This document shows, one piece after another, positions 44,293-53,603 of a DNA stretch of 64,000 bases. The notes below the pieces were generated by a model. It was not told the DNA's origin, did no database searches, and saw only the letters and a program-made list of their open reading frames with translations. This stretch comes from Microbacterium aurantiacum (GTDB lineage: Bacteria; Actinomycetota; Actinomycetes; Actinomycetales; Microbacteriaceae): the NCBI RefSeq assembly GCF_021654035.1, contig NZ_JAJPDW010000002.1:62001-126000 (forward strand). Direction: 5' to 3'. How positions within the stretch are numbered: the stretch's first letter is position 1; the number at the start of each line of letters is the position of its first letter. Position numbers and translations under genes: made by a program.

Positions 44293-46302
44293 ATGCCGCG
44301 TCCTGTCGAACCCGCCGACCCGGGGGTGCCGTTCGACGACGCCCCGCCGTTCGACGACGTCCCGCCGGACGAGTGGGCGCCGCCCGAGGACGACGGCTGG
44401 ATGCCGCCCCCCGAGCCGTACGGAGGGTCGGGTGCCCCGTCCGCCGCGGCGTCGCCCGCCGCCGCTGCGCCCCCGGTCCGCGACTTCACCGGCACCGCGC
44501 CCGCCGACGTCCTCCGCGAGGTCTACGGGTACGACGCGTTCCGCGGCGATCAGGCCGCGATCATCGATCAGGTGACCGGCGGCGGTGACGCGGTCGTGCT
44601 CATGCCGACCGGCGGCGGTAAGAGCGTCTGCTACCAGGTGCCCGCGCTCGTCCGGCCCGGCACCGGCCTCGTGGTCAGCCCCCTCATCGCCCTCATGCAC
44701 GATCAGGTCGACGCGCTCGTGGCCAACGGCGTGCGGGCGGCGTACCTCAACTCCACGCAGGATGCCGCCGAGCGGCGCCGCGTCGAGCAGGCGTATGTGA
44801 GCGGCGGGCTCGACCTCCTCTACGTCGCCCCCGAGCGGCTGAACACCGACTCGGCCCGCCGCCTCCTCGGGCAGGGCCGGCTCAGCGTGATCGCCATCGA
44901 CGAGGCCCACTGCGTCTCGCAGTGGGGGCACGACTTCCGCCCCGACTACCTCGGCCTCGGCGATCTCGCCGAGCGCTTCCCCGACGTCCCGCGGATCGCC
45001 CTGACCGCGACCGCGACGCCCGCGACCCACCGGGAGATCTCCGAGCGGCTCCAGCTCCCGGGTGCCCGCCACTTCGTCTCCAGCTTCGACCGCCCGAACA
45101 TCCAGTACCGCATCGAGGCGAAGTCCGACCCGCGCCGTCAGCTGACCGCGTTCATCCGTTCGCAGCCCGAGGGAGCCGCAGGCATCGTCTACGCGCTGAG
45201 CCGGAAGTCGGTCGAACAGACCGCCGAGTACCTGAGCGCCCAGGGCATCGACGCCCTGCCTTACCACGCGGGTCTTCCCGCGGAGACGCGCGCGGCCAAC
45301 CAGTCCCGCTTCCTCCGCGAGGACGGGGTCGTGATGGTCGCCACCATCGCGTTCGGGATGGGCATCGACAAGCCCGACGTCCGCTTCGTCGCCCACATCG
45401 ACCTGCCGAAGTCCGTGGAGGGCTACTACCAGGAGACCGGTCGCGCAGGCCGCGACGGCCAGCCCGCCGTCGCGTGGATGGCCTACGGTCTCGGCGACGT
45501 CGTGCAGCAGCGGCGCATGATCGACCAGTCGCCCGGCGACCGCACCTACAAGATGCGACTCGGCCAGCACCTGGACGCCATGCTGGCCCTCTGCGAGACG
45601 GTCGGATGCCGCCGCCAGAACCTCCTCGGCTACTTCGGAGAAGCCTCCACCCCGTGCGGCAACTGCGACACGTGCATCGAGGCCCCCGACACGTGGGACG
45701 GACTCGTCCCCGCGCAGAAGCTGCTGTCGACCATCGTGCGCCTCCAGCGCGAGCGCAACCAGGCATTCGGCGCGGGCCACCTGATCGACATCCTCCGCGG
45801 CGCCTCGACCGACCGCATCCGTCAGCAGGGGCACGATGCCCTGTCGACCTATGGGCTCGGTGCCGACCTGTCGGACCAGGACTGGCGGAGCGTCATCCGT
45901 CAGCTCCTCGCCCGCGGGATCCTGGTCGCCCGCGGCGAGTACGGCACCCTCGCGCTGGGCGAGAGTGCCGGGGGCGTGCTCCGCGGCGAGACCCCCGTGC
46001 CTCTCCGTCGCGACACCATCGGTCGCACGTCGGCGCCGCGCGTCCGACGCGCCGCCGCGCCCGACGGGGTGGCGGCGGGAGATGTCCCGCTGTTCGAGGC
46101 GCTCCGTGCCTGGCGGGCGGGTGTCGCGCGCGAGCTCGGCGTCCCGGCGTACATCGTCTTCGGCGACGCCACCCTCCGCGCCCTCGCGCAGCGGCGTCCG
46201 TCCTCGCTCGCCGATCTCGATGGGGTTCCCGGCATCGGCGCGAAGAAGCGTGAAGCCTACGGCGACGCGGTCCTGGAGGTCGTGGCCGAACAGGCCGCGT
46301 GA
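44293..46302 (+). CDS. recQ: ATP-dependent DNA helicase RecQ
   Basis: A 669-residue helicase. After a 60-residue Pro/Asp-rich N-terminal extension, the core has motif [10 protein letters not shown] (about residue 106), DEAH ([14 protein letters not shown], about 203), and the second RecA domain with [16 protein letters not shown] and [10 protein letters not shown]. The zinc-binding Cys set is CETVGC plus PCGNCDTC (about 435-460), then the winged helix, and an HRDC domain ends the protein (about 595-669, [18 protein letters not shown]). All expected domains for repair of replication damage are intact. Confidence 0.95.
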   Translation: MPRPVEPADPGVPFDDAPPFDDVPPDEWAPPEDDGWMPPPEPYGGSGAPSAAASPAAAAPPVRDFTGTAPADVLREVYGYDAFRGDQAAIIDQVTGGGDAVVLMPTGGGKSVCYQVPALVRPGTGLVVSPLIALMHDQVDALVANGVRAAYLNSTQDAAERRRVEQAYVSGGLDLLYVAPERLNTDSARRLLGQGRLSVIAIDEAHCVSQWGHDFRPDYLGLGDLAERFPDVPRIALTATATPATHREISERLQLPGARHFVSSFDRPNIQYRIEAKSDPRRQLTAFIRSQPEGAAGIVYALSRKSVEQTAEYLSAQGIDALPYHAGLPAETRAANQSRFLREDGVVMVATIAFGMGIDKPDVRFVAHIDLPKSVEGYYQETGRAGRDGQPAVAWMAYGLGDVVQQRRMIDQSPGDRTYKMRLGQHLDAMLALCETVGCRRQNLLGYFGEASTPCGNCDTCIEAPDTWDGLVPAQKLLSTIVRLQRERNQAFGAGHLIDILRGASTDRIRQQGHDALSTYGLGADLSDQDWRSVIRQLLARGILVARGEYGTLALGESAGGVLRGETPVPLRRDTIGRTSAPRVRRAAAPDGVAAGDVPLFEALRAWRAGVARELGVPAYIVFGDATLRALAQRRPSSLADLDGVPGIGAKKREAYGDAVLEVVAEQAA

Positions 46303-46483
46303 GCAGGTAGCCCGAGCGGGTCGCCCGCCCGCGGCGGCGGCCGCCTGTCGATCGGACACAACCGCTCCCGGCGCGAAGCCCTGGCATCCTTGTGGGTTAA
46401 GTCCAACGGAGTTTGCCCAGCCTTGTGGGAGACCTACCGTTGAGCCAACCTTGCTCCTGTCCATCCCTCGAAAGGTGATGCAC

Positions 46484-48589
46484 ATGGCTGACGCCGCCGT
46501 CCGCACATCCAGGCCCGCCACCAACCGCCGCACTCCCGCCGGCGGCGCTCCCCGGGCGCCCCACTCCGCCGCCGAGGCCGCCGAGGCCCGCATCGACATC
46601 GCCGCCGTGGAGAACATGCTCCTCGGCACGTGGGCCGACACCCGCCGCGAGACGCGCGAGGCCATCAAGGACTCCGCCTTCTGGCAGGTCACCGGCCAGA
46701 CGAAAGAGGAGCACCGCGAGCGGGTCCTCACCCAGCTGCACATGCTCGTCGACATCGACGGGTCGCGTCGCGCGTTCCCGGCCGAGTACGGCGGACAAGA
46801 CAACAACGGCGCCAACATCGCCGGATTCGAAGAGCTGGTCCTCGCCGACCCGAGCCTGCAGATCAAGTCCGGCGTGCAGTGGGGTCTCTTCGGCTCGGCG
46901 ATCTACCAGCTCGGCACGAAGACCCACTGGGACCGCTGGCTCCCCGCGGTCATCTCGCTCGAGCTCCCCGGTGCCTTCGCAATGACCGAGACCGGTCACG
47001 GATCGGACGTCGCGGCCATTGGCACGACCGCCACCTACGACCCCGACACCGAAGAATTCGTCATCAACACCCCGTTCCGCGGCGCGTGGAAGGACTACCT
47101 CGGCAACGCCGCCCTCCACGGCAAGGCGGCCACCGTCTTCGCCCAGCTGATCACCGGCGGCGTCAACTACGGCGTGCACTGCTTCTTCGTGCCGCTGCGC
47201 GATGACGAGGGCGCCTTCCTCCCGGGAATCGGCGGCGAGGACGACGGCGTCAAGGGCGGCCTGAACGGTATCGACAACGGGCGCCTCCACTTCGATCACG
47301 TCCGCGTCCCGCGCGAGAACCTCCTCAACCGCTACGGCGACGTCGCCCCCGACGGCAGCTACTCCTCCGACATCGCCAGCCCCGGTCGCCGCTTCTTCAC
47401 GATGCTCGGCGCGCTGGTCCAGGGTCGCGTCTCGCTCGACGGCGCGGCGACGACGGCATCCGCCCTCGCGCTGAAGATCGCCGTGACGTACGGCAACCAG
47501 CGTCGTCAGTTCGATTCGGGCAGCGGCACCGACGAGGTCACCCTGCTCGACTACGGCAAGCACCAGCGCCGTCTCCTTCCGCTCATTGCGCAGAACTACG
47601 CGCAGTTCTTCGCGCACGACGAGCTGCTGACGACGTTCGACGGTGTCTTCTCGGGCCGCAATGACACCCCCGACGAGCGGGAGAACCTCGAGACGCTCGC
47701 TGCCGCTCTGAAGCCGCTGTCCACGTGGAACGCCCTGAACACGATTCAGGAAGCACGCGAAGCGTGCGGCGGCCAGGGCTTCCTCGCCGAGAACCGCCTC
47801 GTGGGCCTGCACCACGACCTCGACGTCTACGTCACCTTCGAGGGCGACAACAACGTGCTGCTGCAGCTGGTGGGCAAGCGTCTGCTCGCCGACTACGCCC
47901 GCCAGTTCAAGGGCGCGGATGCCGCGGCGCTGGCGAAGTTCGCCGTCGGCCAGACCGCCGGGAAGGTGTTCCACGGCGCCGGACTCCGTCAGCTCGGACA
48001 GGCCGTCGCCGACTTCGGCTCCACGGCCCGCTCGGTCGAGCTCGGCCTGCGTGCCGAGCAGCAGCACGAGCTGCTCGCCGGCCGCGTCGAGCAGATGGTC
48101 GCCGACCTCGCCACGGCGCTCCGCCCGGCATCCAAGCTGTCGCCGGCCGAGGCGGCCGACCTGTTCAACCAGCACCAGGCCGAACTCATCGAGGCGGCCC
48201 GCGCGCACGGGGAGCTGCTCCAGTGGGAGGCGTTCTCCGACGGGGTGAAGGCGATCCAGGACGAGGGGACCCGTCAGGTGCTCACCTGGCTGCGCGACCT
48301 GTTCGGGCTCCACCTCATCGAGAAGCACCTCGCGTGGTACCTCATCAACGGGCGGCTCTCGGCCCAGCGTGCGGCATCCGTCTCGCGCTACATCGGCCGG
48401 CTGTGCACCCGACTCCGTCCGCACGCGCAGGATCTCGTCGACGCCTACGGCCTCGCGCCGGAGCACGTCCGTGCACCCATCGCGTCGGGCGCTGAGCAGG
48501 AGCGCCAGGATGAGGCCCGCGAGCACTACGCGCGTCTGAAGGCCTCGGGCGACGCGCCCACGTCCGAGAAGGCGCTGAAGAAGAAGTAG
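46484..48589 (+). CDS. Acyl-CoA oxidase/acyl-CoA dehydrogenase family protein
   Basis: A 701-residue flavoprotein of the acyl-CoA oxidase type: N-terminal helical domain from about residue 40, FPAEYGGQDNNG, the flavin-binding AMTETGHGSDVAAIGTTA, GALVQGRVSLDGAA, REACGGQGFLAENR and a C-terminal oxidase domain of about 200 residues that ordinary dehydrogenases lack. Actinobacterial relatives are often annotated as acyl-CoA dehydrogenase. It should start beta-oxidation of fatty acyl-CoA, possibly using O2. The ATG at 46484 is preferred over 46478 for its spacing to AAAGG. Confidence 0.88.
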   Translation: MADAAVRTSRPATNRRTPAGGAPRAPHSAAEAAEARIDIAAVENMLLGTWADTRRETREAIKDSAFWQVTGQTKEEHRERVLTQLHMLVDIDGSRRAFPAEYGGQDNNGANIAGFEELVLADPSLQIKSGVQWGLFGSAIYQLGTKTHWDRWLPAVISLELPGAFAMTETGHGSDVAAIGTTATYDPDTEEFVINTPFRGAWKDYLGNAALHGKAATVFAQLITGGVNYGVHCFFVPLRDDEGAFLPGIGGEDDGVKGGLNGIDNGRLHFDHVRVPRENLLNRYGDVAPDGSYSSDIASPGRRFFTMLGALVQGRVSLDGAATTASALALKIAVTYGNQRRQFDSGSGTDEVTLLDYGKHQRRLLPLIAQNYAQFFAHDELLTTFDGVFSGRNDTPDERENLETLAAALKPLSTWNALNTIQEAREACGGQGFLAENRLVGLHHDLDVYVTFEGDNNVLLQLVGKRLLADYARQFKGADAAALAKFAVGQTAGKVFHGAGLRQLGQAVADFGSTARSVELGLRAEQQHELLAGRVEQMVADLATALRPASKLSPAEAADLFNQHQAELIEAARAHGELLQWEAFSDGVKAIQDEGTRQVLTWLRDLFGLHLIEKHLAWYLINGRLSAQRAASVSRYIGRLCTRLRPHAQDLVDAYGLAPEHVRAPIASGAEQERQDEAREHYARLKASGDAPTSEKALKKK

Positions 48590-48608
48590 GTCGCACCCGC
48601 ACGGAAAA

Positions 48609-48671
48609 CAGGAGATCCGGCGAGAACAGGACGATTCGGGGAAATCGGACCTGCGCTCGCCGGATCTCCTG
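48609..48671. terminator. 16-base-pair inverted repeat between convergent genes
   Basis: CAGGAGATCCGGCGAG (48609-48624) pairs perfectly with CTCGCCGGATCTCCTG (48656-48671) across a 31-base loop. It sits between the acyl-CoA oxidase stop and the convergent PfpI stop, so it could terminate both. It lacks a T run; a dispersed repeat is the alternative. Confidence 0.6.
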
Positions 48672-48693
48672 CTCCGGTGAGGGAGAGTGACCG

Positions 48694-49242
48694 TCAGGCG
48701 GTCTGCTCGGCGTGGGCGCCCTCGGCGATCTCCTCGATCACCTTCGCGTTGAAGGCGGGGAGGTCCTCCGGCGTGCGGCTGGTGACGAACCCGGCGTCGA
48801 CGACGACCTCCTCGTCGACCCAGGTCGCACCGGCGTTGCGCAGGTCGGTCTTGAGGCTCGCGAAGCTCGTGAGCGTACGGCCCGAGACCACGTCGGCCTC
48901 GATGAGCGTCCACGCCGCGTGGCAGATGGCGCCCACGGGCTTGTGCTGGGCGAAGAACGCGCGGGAGAAGGCGACGGATGCGTCGTCCATCCGCAGATCA
49001 TCGGCGTTGACCACGCCGCCCGGGAGGACGAGTGCGTCGAAGTCGGCGGCATCCGCATCCGACGACACGATGTCGACGCTCTGGGAGTGGCCGTTCTTGC
49101 CGGTGATGGAGCCGGCGGCGGGGGCGACCATGACCGCGGTGGCTCCGGCGGCCGTGACCGCCTCCCAGGGGGAGGTGAGTTCGCTGTCTTCGAATCCGTC
49201 CGTCGCGAGGAAGGCGACGCGCTTTCCGGTGAGATCTGTCAT
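48694..49242 (-). CDS. DJ-1/PfpI family protein, type 1 glutamine amidotransferase-like
   Basis: A 182-residue single-domain protein. It has the PfpI/YhbO pattern: FLATDGFEDSEL with Glu18, LVLPGGVVNADDLR, and the nucleophile elbow GAICHAAW with Cys107-His108. Relatives act as glyoxalase/deglycase or stress chaperones. It is convergent with the acyl-CoA oxidase gene and divergent from tag. Confidence 0.9.
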   Translation of the reverse strand: MTDLTGKRVAFLATDGFEDSELTSPWEAVTAAGATAVMVAPAAGSITGKNGHSQSVDIVSSDADAADFDALVLPGGVVNADDLRMDDASVAFSRAFFAQHKPVGAICHAAWTLIEADVVSGRTLTSFASLKTDLRNAGATWVDEEVVVDAGFVTSRTPEDLPAFNAKVIEEIAEGAHAEQTA

Positions 49243-49349
49243 GCCCTCACGGTAGGCAGGGTGCGTGCCGGCGTGCGCGGGGTTGACACCGCGCGGCGAC
49301 GTGGCATCATCCGCGTGCGCGCGTCGGTGGCGGCTCCTATGCTGGCGCG

Positions 49350-49928
49350 ATGATCGGGGATGTCGTGGTCGGCGACGACGGACGCAGCCGGTGCGCGTGG
49401 GTGGGGGCGGATGCCGAGTACGCGCGGTACCACGATGAGGAGTGGGGGCATGAGCTCCGCGGTGATCGCGCGCTGTTCGAGAAGGTGAGCCTCGAGGGCT
49501 TTCAAGCGGGCCTGTCGTGGATCACGATCCTCCGCAAGCGCCCGCGTTTCCGCGAGGTCTTCGCCGGTTTCGAACCGGAGGTCGTGGCGGCGTTCGACGA
49601 CGCGGACGTCGAGCGCCTGATGACGGATGCCGGCATCATCCGCAACCGCGCAAAGATCCTCGCCACGATCTCCAACGCGGACCTGGTCGCGCAGATGGAA
49701 CCGGGGGAGTTCGAGGCCCTGCTGTGGTCGTTCGCCCCGACATCCGGGGTGCGCCCGACGACCCTCGCGGACGTGCCGGCGGTGACGGCGGAGTCCGAGG
49801 CGATGAGCAAGGCCCTCCGCAGACGCGGCTTCCGCTTCGTGGGGCCCACGACCATGTACGCCCTCATGCAGTCGGCGGGCATGGTCGACGACCACGTCGT
49901 CGCGTGCTGGCGAGCCGTTGACGAGTGA
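49350..49928 (+). CDS. tag: DNA-3-methyladenine glycosylase I
   Basis: A 192-residue base-excision repair enzyme that removes 3-methyladenine. Signatures: RCAWVGADAEYARYHDEEWG, LFEKVSLEGFQAGLSWITIL, RNRAKILATISNA, and the C-terminal FRFVGPTTMYALMQSAGMVDDH; the zinc-binding Cys/His residues at the ends are present (Cys12 region and the final HVVAC). Its stop codon lies inside the first of four tandem heptamers that lead into vapB. Confidence 0.95.
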   Translation: MIGDVVVGDDGRSRCAWVGADAEYARYHDEEWGHELRGDRALFEKVSLEGFQAGLSWITILRKRPRFREVFAGFEPEVVAAFDDADVERLMTDAGIIRNRAKILATISNADLVAQMEPGEFEALLWSFAPTSGVRPTTLADVPAVTAESEAMSKALRRRGFRFVGPTTMYALMQSAGMVDDHVVACWRAVDE

Positions 49929-49953
49929 TGCGTGATGCATGATGCTTGATGCA
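49926..49953 (+). repeat. Four tandem TGATGCN heptamers between tag and vapB
   Basis: TGATGCG, TGATGCA, TGATGCT, TGATGCA in direct tandem (49926-49953). The first contains the tag stop codon; the last ends on the A of the vapB ATG. They cover the place where an autoregulatory VapBC operator and ribosome site would be. Each unit brings an ATG, but only the ATG at 49935 is in frame with vapB and it meets a TGA within the array. Confidence 0.8.
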
Positions 49954-50180
49954 TGCGCACGACCCTCACGATCGATGACGACGTCCTCGCCGCCGCGAAG
50001 CAGTTCGCCGACGTCCGCGGCATCACCCTCGGCGAAGCCATCTCGCAGCTCGCCCGCGCGACGCTCACCGAGCGGCGCCGATTCGGTACGCGCAACGGCG
50101 TCGTGCTCCTGCCCACCCAGGCCTCGTCGGGGAGCGCCGGCCTCGACGACGTCAACGCCCTCCGAGACGACCTCGCGTGA
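49953..50180 (+). CDS. vapB: VapB-type antitoxin
   Basis: A 75-residue protein starting MRTTLTIDDDVLAAAKQFAD, a ribbon-helix-helix DNA-binding start typical of VapB antitoxins of the type with VRGITLGEAISQLARATL, then a flexible toxin-binding tail (GVVLLPTQASSGSAGLDDVNAL). It should neutralise VapC and repress its own operon. Its stop overlaps the vapC GTG by four bases. There is no conventional Shine-Dalgarno, only the heptamer array. Confidence 0.88.
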   Translation: MRTTLTIDDDVLAAAKQFADVRGITLGEAISQLARATLTERRRFGTRNGVVLLPTQASSGSAGLDDVNALRDDLA

Positions 50181-50602
50181 CGCGTCATCTGCTCGACGTC
50201 AACGTCGTCATCGCCCTGATCGATCCCCTGCACGTTCATCACGAACGAGCGCACGCGTGGTTCGCCACCCGCGACGCGCCGTGGTGCACCAGCCCGACGG
50301 TGCAGAATGGTGTCGTCCGCGTCGTCAGCCACCCGAAGTACCCGAACACCCAGCCCGCGCCCACGGTGATCGCGAGCCTCGCGAGCCTCGCCGCGCAGCC
50401 GGATCACGAGTTCCTCCCCGACTCGGTCAGTCTGCTGGACGCATCGGTGCACACCGAGCGCCTGCTGGCGAGCTCGCAGGTCACCGACACCTATCTGCTG
50501 CACCTGGCCGCGTCGTACGAGGCGAGGCTCGCGACGTTCGATACCCGGATCGTCACCGCGGCGGTACCCTCGGGCGCGGAGGTCGTCTTCGCCATCCCCT
50601 AG
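50177..50602 (+). CDS. vapC: VapC-type PIN-domain toxin
   Basis: A 141-residue PIN ribonuclease: LLDVNVVIALIDP with Asp7, VTDTYLLHLA with Asp104, and LATFDTRI with Asp122. The fourth acidic position near residue 43 is Gln/Asn (SPTVQNGVVRVV), which occurs in a known VapC subgroup, so activity is likely but not certain. GTG start overlapping vapB indicates coupling. VapC toxins cleave tRNA or rRNA when VapB is degraded. Confidence 0.88.
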   Translation: MTRHLLDVNVVIALIDPLHVHHERAHAWFATRDAPWCTSPTVQNGVVRVVSHPKYPNTQPAPTVIASLASLAAQPDHEFLPDSVSLLDASVHTERLLASSQVTDTYLLHLAASYEARLATFDTRIVTAAVPSGAEVVFAIP

Positions 50603-50645
50603 ACGCCGCGGCCGGGCCGGTCGACGATCGACGGAGGGACCCACG

Positions 50646-53000
50646 ATGAGTGACTACACCGGAACGCACATCGCCGACGCGCACGACGTGATCCGCGTCA
50701 TCGGGGCGCGCGAGAACAACCTGAAGAACGTCGACGTGGAGATCCCCAAACGCCGGCTGACGGTGTTCACCGGAGTCAGCGGGTCGGGGAAGTCCTCGCT
50801 CGTCTTCGGCACGATCGCGAGCGAGTCCCAGCGCCTCATCAACGAGACTTACCCGACCTTCGTCCAGCAGTTCATGGCGCAGCTGAACAGACCCGACGTC
50901 GACGGTCTCGAGAACGTGAGCCCCGCGATCATCGTCGACCAGGAGCGCATGGGGGCGAACGCCCGGTCGACCGTGGGCACCGCGACCGATGCCCACGCGA
51001 TGCTCCGGATGCTGTTCAGCCGCCTCGGGCAGCCGCACGTCGGATCGCCGCAGGCCTTCTCGTTCAACATCCCCTCCGTCTCCGGTGCCGGCGCGATGAC
51101 GCGCGAGAAGAACGGGGAGACCGTCAAGGAACGCCGGTCGTTCGAGATCACCGGGGGGATGTGCCCGCGCTGCGAAGGTCTCGGCGAGGTCAGCGACATC
51201 GACCTCGACGAGCTGGTCGACCGCGAGAAGTCGCTCGCCGACGGTGCGATCACGATCCCCGGCTACAGCGTCGACGGGTGGCTCGTACGCATCTTCACCG
51301 AATCCGGCTTCATCGATCCCCACAAGCCCGTGAAGGACTTCACCGAGAGCGAGCACCACGACTTCTTCTACAAGGAGCCGGTGAAGGTCAAGGTGCAGAA
51401 CATGTCGATGACCTACGAGGGCATCGTCCCGAAGATCACCAAGAGCATGCTGCAGAAGGACCGGGAGGCGTTGCAGCCGCACATCCGCGCGTTCGTCGAC
51501 CGCGCCGTGAAGTTCCAGCCGTGCCCCGACTGCGGCGGCACCCGCCTCAACGACGGCGCGCGCTCCTCGAAGATCGGCGACGTCAACATCGCCGATGCCG
51601 CTGCCATGCAGATCACCGACCTCGCGGCGTGGCTCGACACGATCGACGACCCCGCCGTGGCCCCGCTCCTCGCGACCCTGCGGCGCACCATCGCGTCGTT
51701 CATCGACATCGGTCTCGGCTACCTCTCCCTCGACCGCTCGGCGGGGACGCTCTCGGGCGGCGAGTCGCAGCGGACGAAGATGATCCGGCATTTGGGCTCG
51801 GCCCTCACCGACGTCACCTACGTCTTCGACGAGCCCACCGCGGGCCTGCATCCGCACGACATCGCCCGCATGAACCGGCTTCTGACCCAGCTGCGCGACA
51901 AGGGCAACACGGTGCTGGTCGTCGAGCACAAGCCCGAGGTCATCGAGATCGCCGATCACATCGTCGACCTGGGCCCGGGCGCCGGGCGCGCGGGCGGCGA
52001 GGTCCAGTACGTCGGCGACGTGGCCGGGCTCCGCGCCTCGGGGACGGTCACCGGGCGCCATCTCGACGACCGTGCCCGGGTGAAGGACACCGTCCGAACC
52101 CCCTCCGGCGCGATCGAGATCCGCGGGGCCACGCGCCACAACCTCCGGGGCGTGGACGTCGACATCCCGCTCGGTATCCTCACCGTCGTCACGGGGGTCG
52201 CGGGGTCGGGGAAGTCCTCGCTCATCCACGGCAGCCTGCCCGACCGCGACGGGGTGGTCGTCGTCGACCAGGCCCCGATCAAGGGCAACCGGCGCTCCAG
52301 CCCCGCGACCTACACCGGGCTCATGGATGCCGTGCGCTCCGCCTTCGCCAAGGCGAACGGCGTGAAGCCGGGCCTCTTCAGCGCTAACTCCGAGGGTGCG
52401 TGCATCGCGTGCCGCGGCCTCGGCGTGATCATCACCACCCTCGGTTTCACCCAGACCGTGGAGACCCTCTGCGAGGTCTGCGACGGCAGCGGGTTCAGCG
52501 ACACCGTCCTGGAGTACCGCCTGAACGGGAAGAACATCGCCGAGGTGCTGGCGATGTCGGCGACCGAGGCCGCGGACTTCTTCCCCACCGGGGCGGTCCA
52601 CACCACTCTCATCCGCATGATCGACGTCGGGCTCGGCTACATCACGCTCGGCCAGGCGCTCACGACGCTCTCGGGCGGCGAGCGGCAGCGTCTGAAGCTG
52701 GCGATCTCGATGGCGAAGAAGGGCGTGATCTACGTCCTCGACGAACCGACGACGGGCCTGCACCTCGCCGACGTGCAGGCGATGCTCGGGCTGCTGGATC
52801 GCCTCGTCGACGCGGGCAACAGCGTCATCGTCATCGAGCACCACCAGGCCGTGATGGCCCACGCCGACTGGATCATCGACCTGGGCCCCGGAGCGGGCCA
52901 CGACGGCGGGCGCATCGTGTTCGAGGGGACTCCGTCCGCCCTGGTCGCGGCGCGCTCGACGCTCACGGGCGAGCACCTCGCGGCGTACGTCGGCGTCTGA
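50646..53000 (+). CDS. UvrA-like ABC ATPase, short paralogue
   Basis: A 784-residue protein with the UvrA double-ABC layout: Walker A GVSGSGKSS (about 43-51) and GVAGSGKSS (about 517-525), signatures LSGGESQRTKM and LSGGERQRLKL, Walker B VFDEPTAGLHP and VLDEPTTGLHL, and zinc-module Cys pairs (CPRCEGLGE, CPDCGGTR, CIACRGLG, CEVCDGSGF). It is about 170 residues shorter than genuine UvrA, so it belongs to the UvrA2/DrrC-like class, linked to drug or DNA-damage tolerance. It starts after GGAGGGACCCACG and lies just downstream of vapBC. Confidence 0.9.
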   Translation: MSDYTGTHIADAHDVIRVIGARENNLKNVDVEIPKRRLTVFTGVSGSGKSSLVFGTIASESQRLINETYPTFVQQFMAQLNRPDVDGLENVSPAIIVDQERMGANARSTVGTATDAHAMLRMLFSRLGQPHVGSPQAFSFNIPSVSGAGAMTREKNGETVKERRSFEITGGMCPRCEGLGEVSDIDLDELVDREKSLADGAITIPGYSVDGWLVRIFTESGFIDPHKPVKDFTESEHHDFFYKEPVKVKVQNMSMTYEGIVPKITKSMLQKDREALQPHIRAFVDRAVKFQPCPDCGGTRLNDGARSSKIGDVNIADAAAMQITDLAAWLDTIDDPAVAPLLATLRRTIASFIDIGLGYLSLDRSAGTLSGGESQRTKMIRHLGSALTDVTYVFDEPTAGLHPHDIARMNRLLTQLRDKGNTVLVVEHKPEVIEIADHIVDLGPGAGRAGGEVQYVGDVAGLRASGTVTGRHLDDRARVKDTVRTPSGAIEIRGATRHNLRGVDVDIPLGILTVVTGVAGSGKSSLIHGSLPDRDGVVVVDQAPIKGNRRSSPATYTGLMDAVRSAFAKANGVKPGLFSANSEGACIACRGLGVIITTLGFTQTVETLCEVCDGSGFSDTVLEYRLNGKNIAEVLAMSATEAADFFPTGAVHTTLIRMIDVGLGYITLGQALTTLSGGERQRLKLAISMAKKGVIYVLDEPTTGLHLADVQAMLGLLDRLVDAGNSVIVIEHHQAVMAHADWIIDLGPGAGHDGGRIVFEGTPSALVAARSTLTGEHLAAYVGV

Positions 53001-53009
53001 AAGATCCCC

Positions 53010-53537
53010 TCAGCGCCCGGTGTCGAAGAGGTGCCGGCCGCCCGGCTCGAGGACCTTCACGACGACGCCGCGGCGATGGAGCTCGGCGACCGTCCGGGTC
53101 TCCTCGTCGATGTCGCGGCCGAGGGCGTGCACGTTCGCCACGACCAGCACGTCACCGCGCTGCAGCGTGCCGAACAGGCGCACGAGCCGCTCCTCCCAGC
53201 TCTCCAGGATCTCGGGAGACGGATGCCGGAACCCCTCGATCGGGACGCCGAACCGTGTCAGCGCATCGCGCTGCGCGACCACCGAGGGCATGTCATCGCG
53301 TGAGATCACGAGTCCGACGAGGCGCGAACCGGCCGGGCGTGCGCGCCACCAGTGCCGATCCTGCTGCAGCTCGGTGAAGCACTTCGGGCACTCGGCCGCG
53401 GGGTGCGGGAGGTGCAGCGGACTCGTGTCCGCGGTCACGGCGTCGTCGGCCGCGCGCTGTCGGTGCACCGAGACATCCACGGCGACGTCCACTACGGCAT
53501 CCGTCCCCGTCGACGGAGCCTCACCGATCTCACTCAT
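53010..53537 (-). CDS. Resolvase-like protein with a degenerate active site
   Basis: A 175-residue protein. Residues about 75-175 follow the serine recombinase N-terminal fold: GLVISRDDMPSVVAQRDALTRFGV, then FGTLQRGDVLVVANVHALGRDIDEE and AELHRRGVVVKVLEPGG. The Arg of the usual YxRVS motif is absent, the candidate Ser is offset, and the C-terminal helix-turn-helix is missing. The N-terminal 70 residues contain a Cys pair (CPKC) and look like a zinc-binding extension. It is probably not an active recombinase. It is convergent with the UvrA-like gene. Confidence 0.6.
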   Translation of the reverse strand: MSEIGEAPSTGTDAVVDVAVDVSVHRQRAADDAVTADTSPLHLPHPAAECPKCFTELQQDRHWWRARPAGSRLVGLVISRDDMPSVVAQRDALTRFGVPIEGFRHPSPEILESWEERLVRLFGTLQRGDVLVVANVHALGRDIDEETRTVAELHRRGVVVKVLEPGGRHLFDTGR

Positions 53538-53603
53538 GGGAGCCCTTTCACGTGAACGCCCATTCTCTCCCGGATCCGCGGGGATCGCACCTCGGGGCGG
53601 GTC

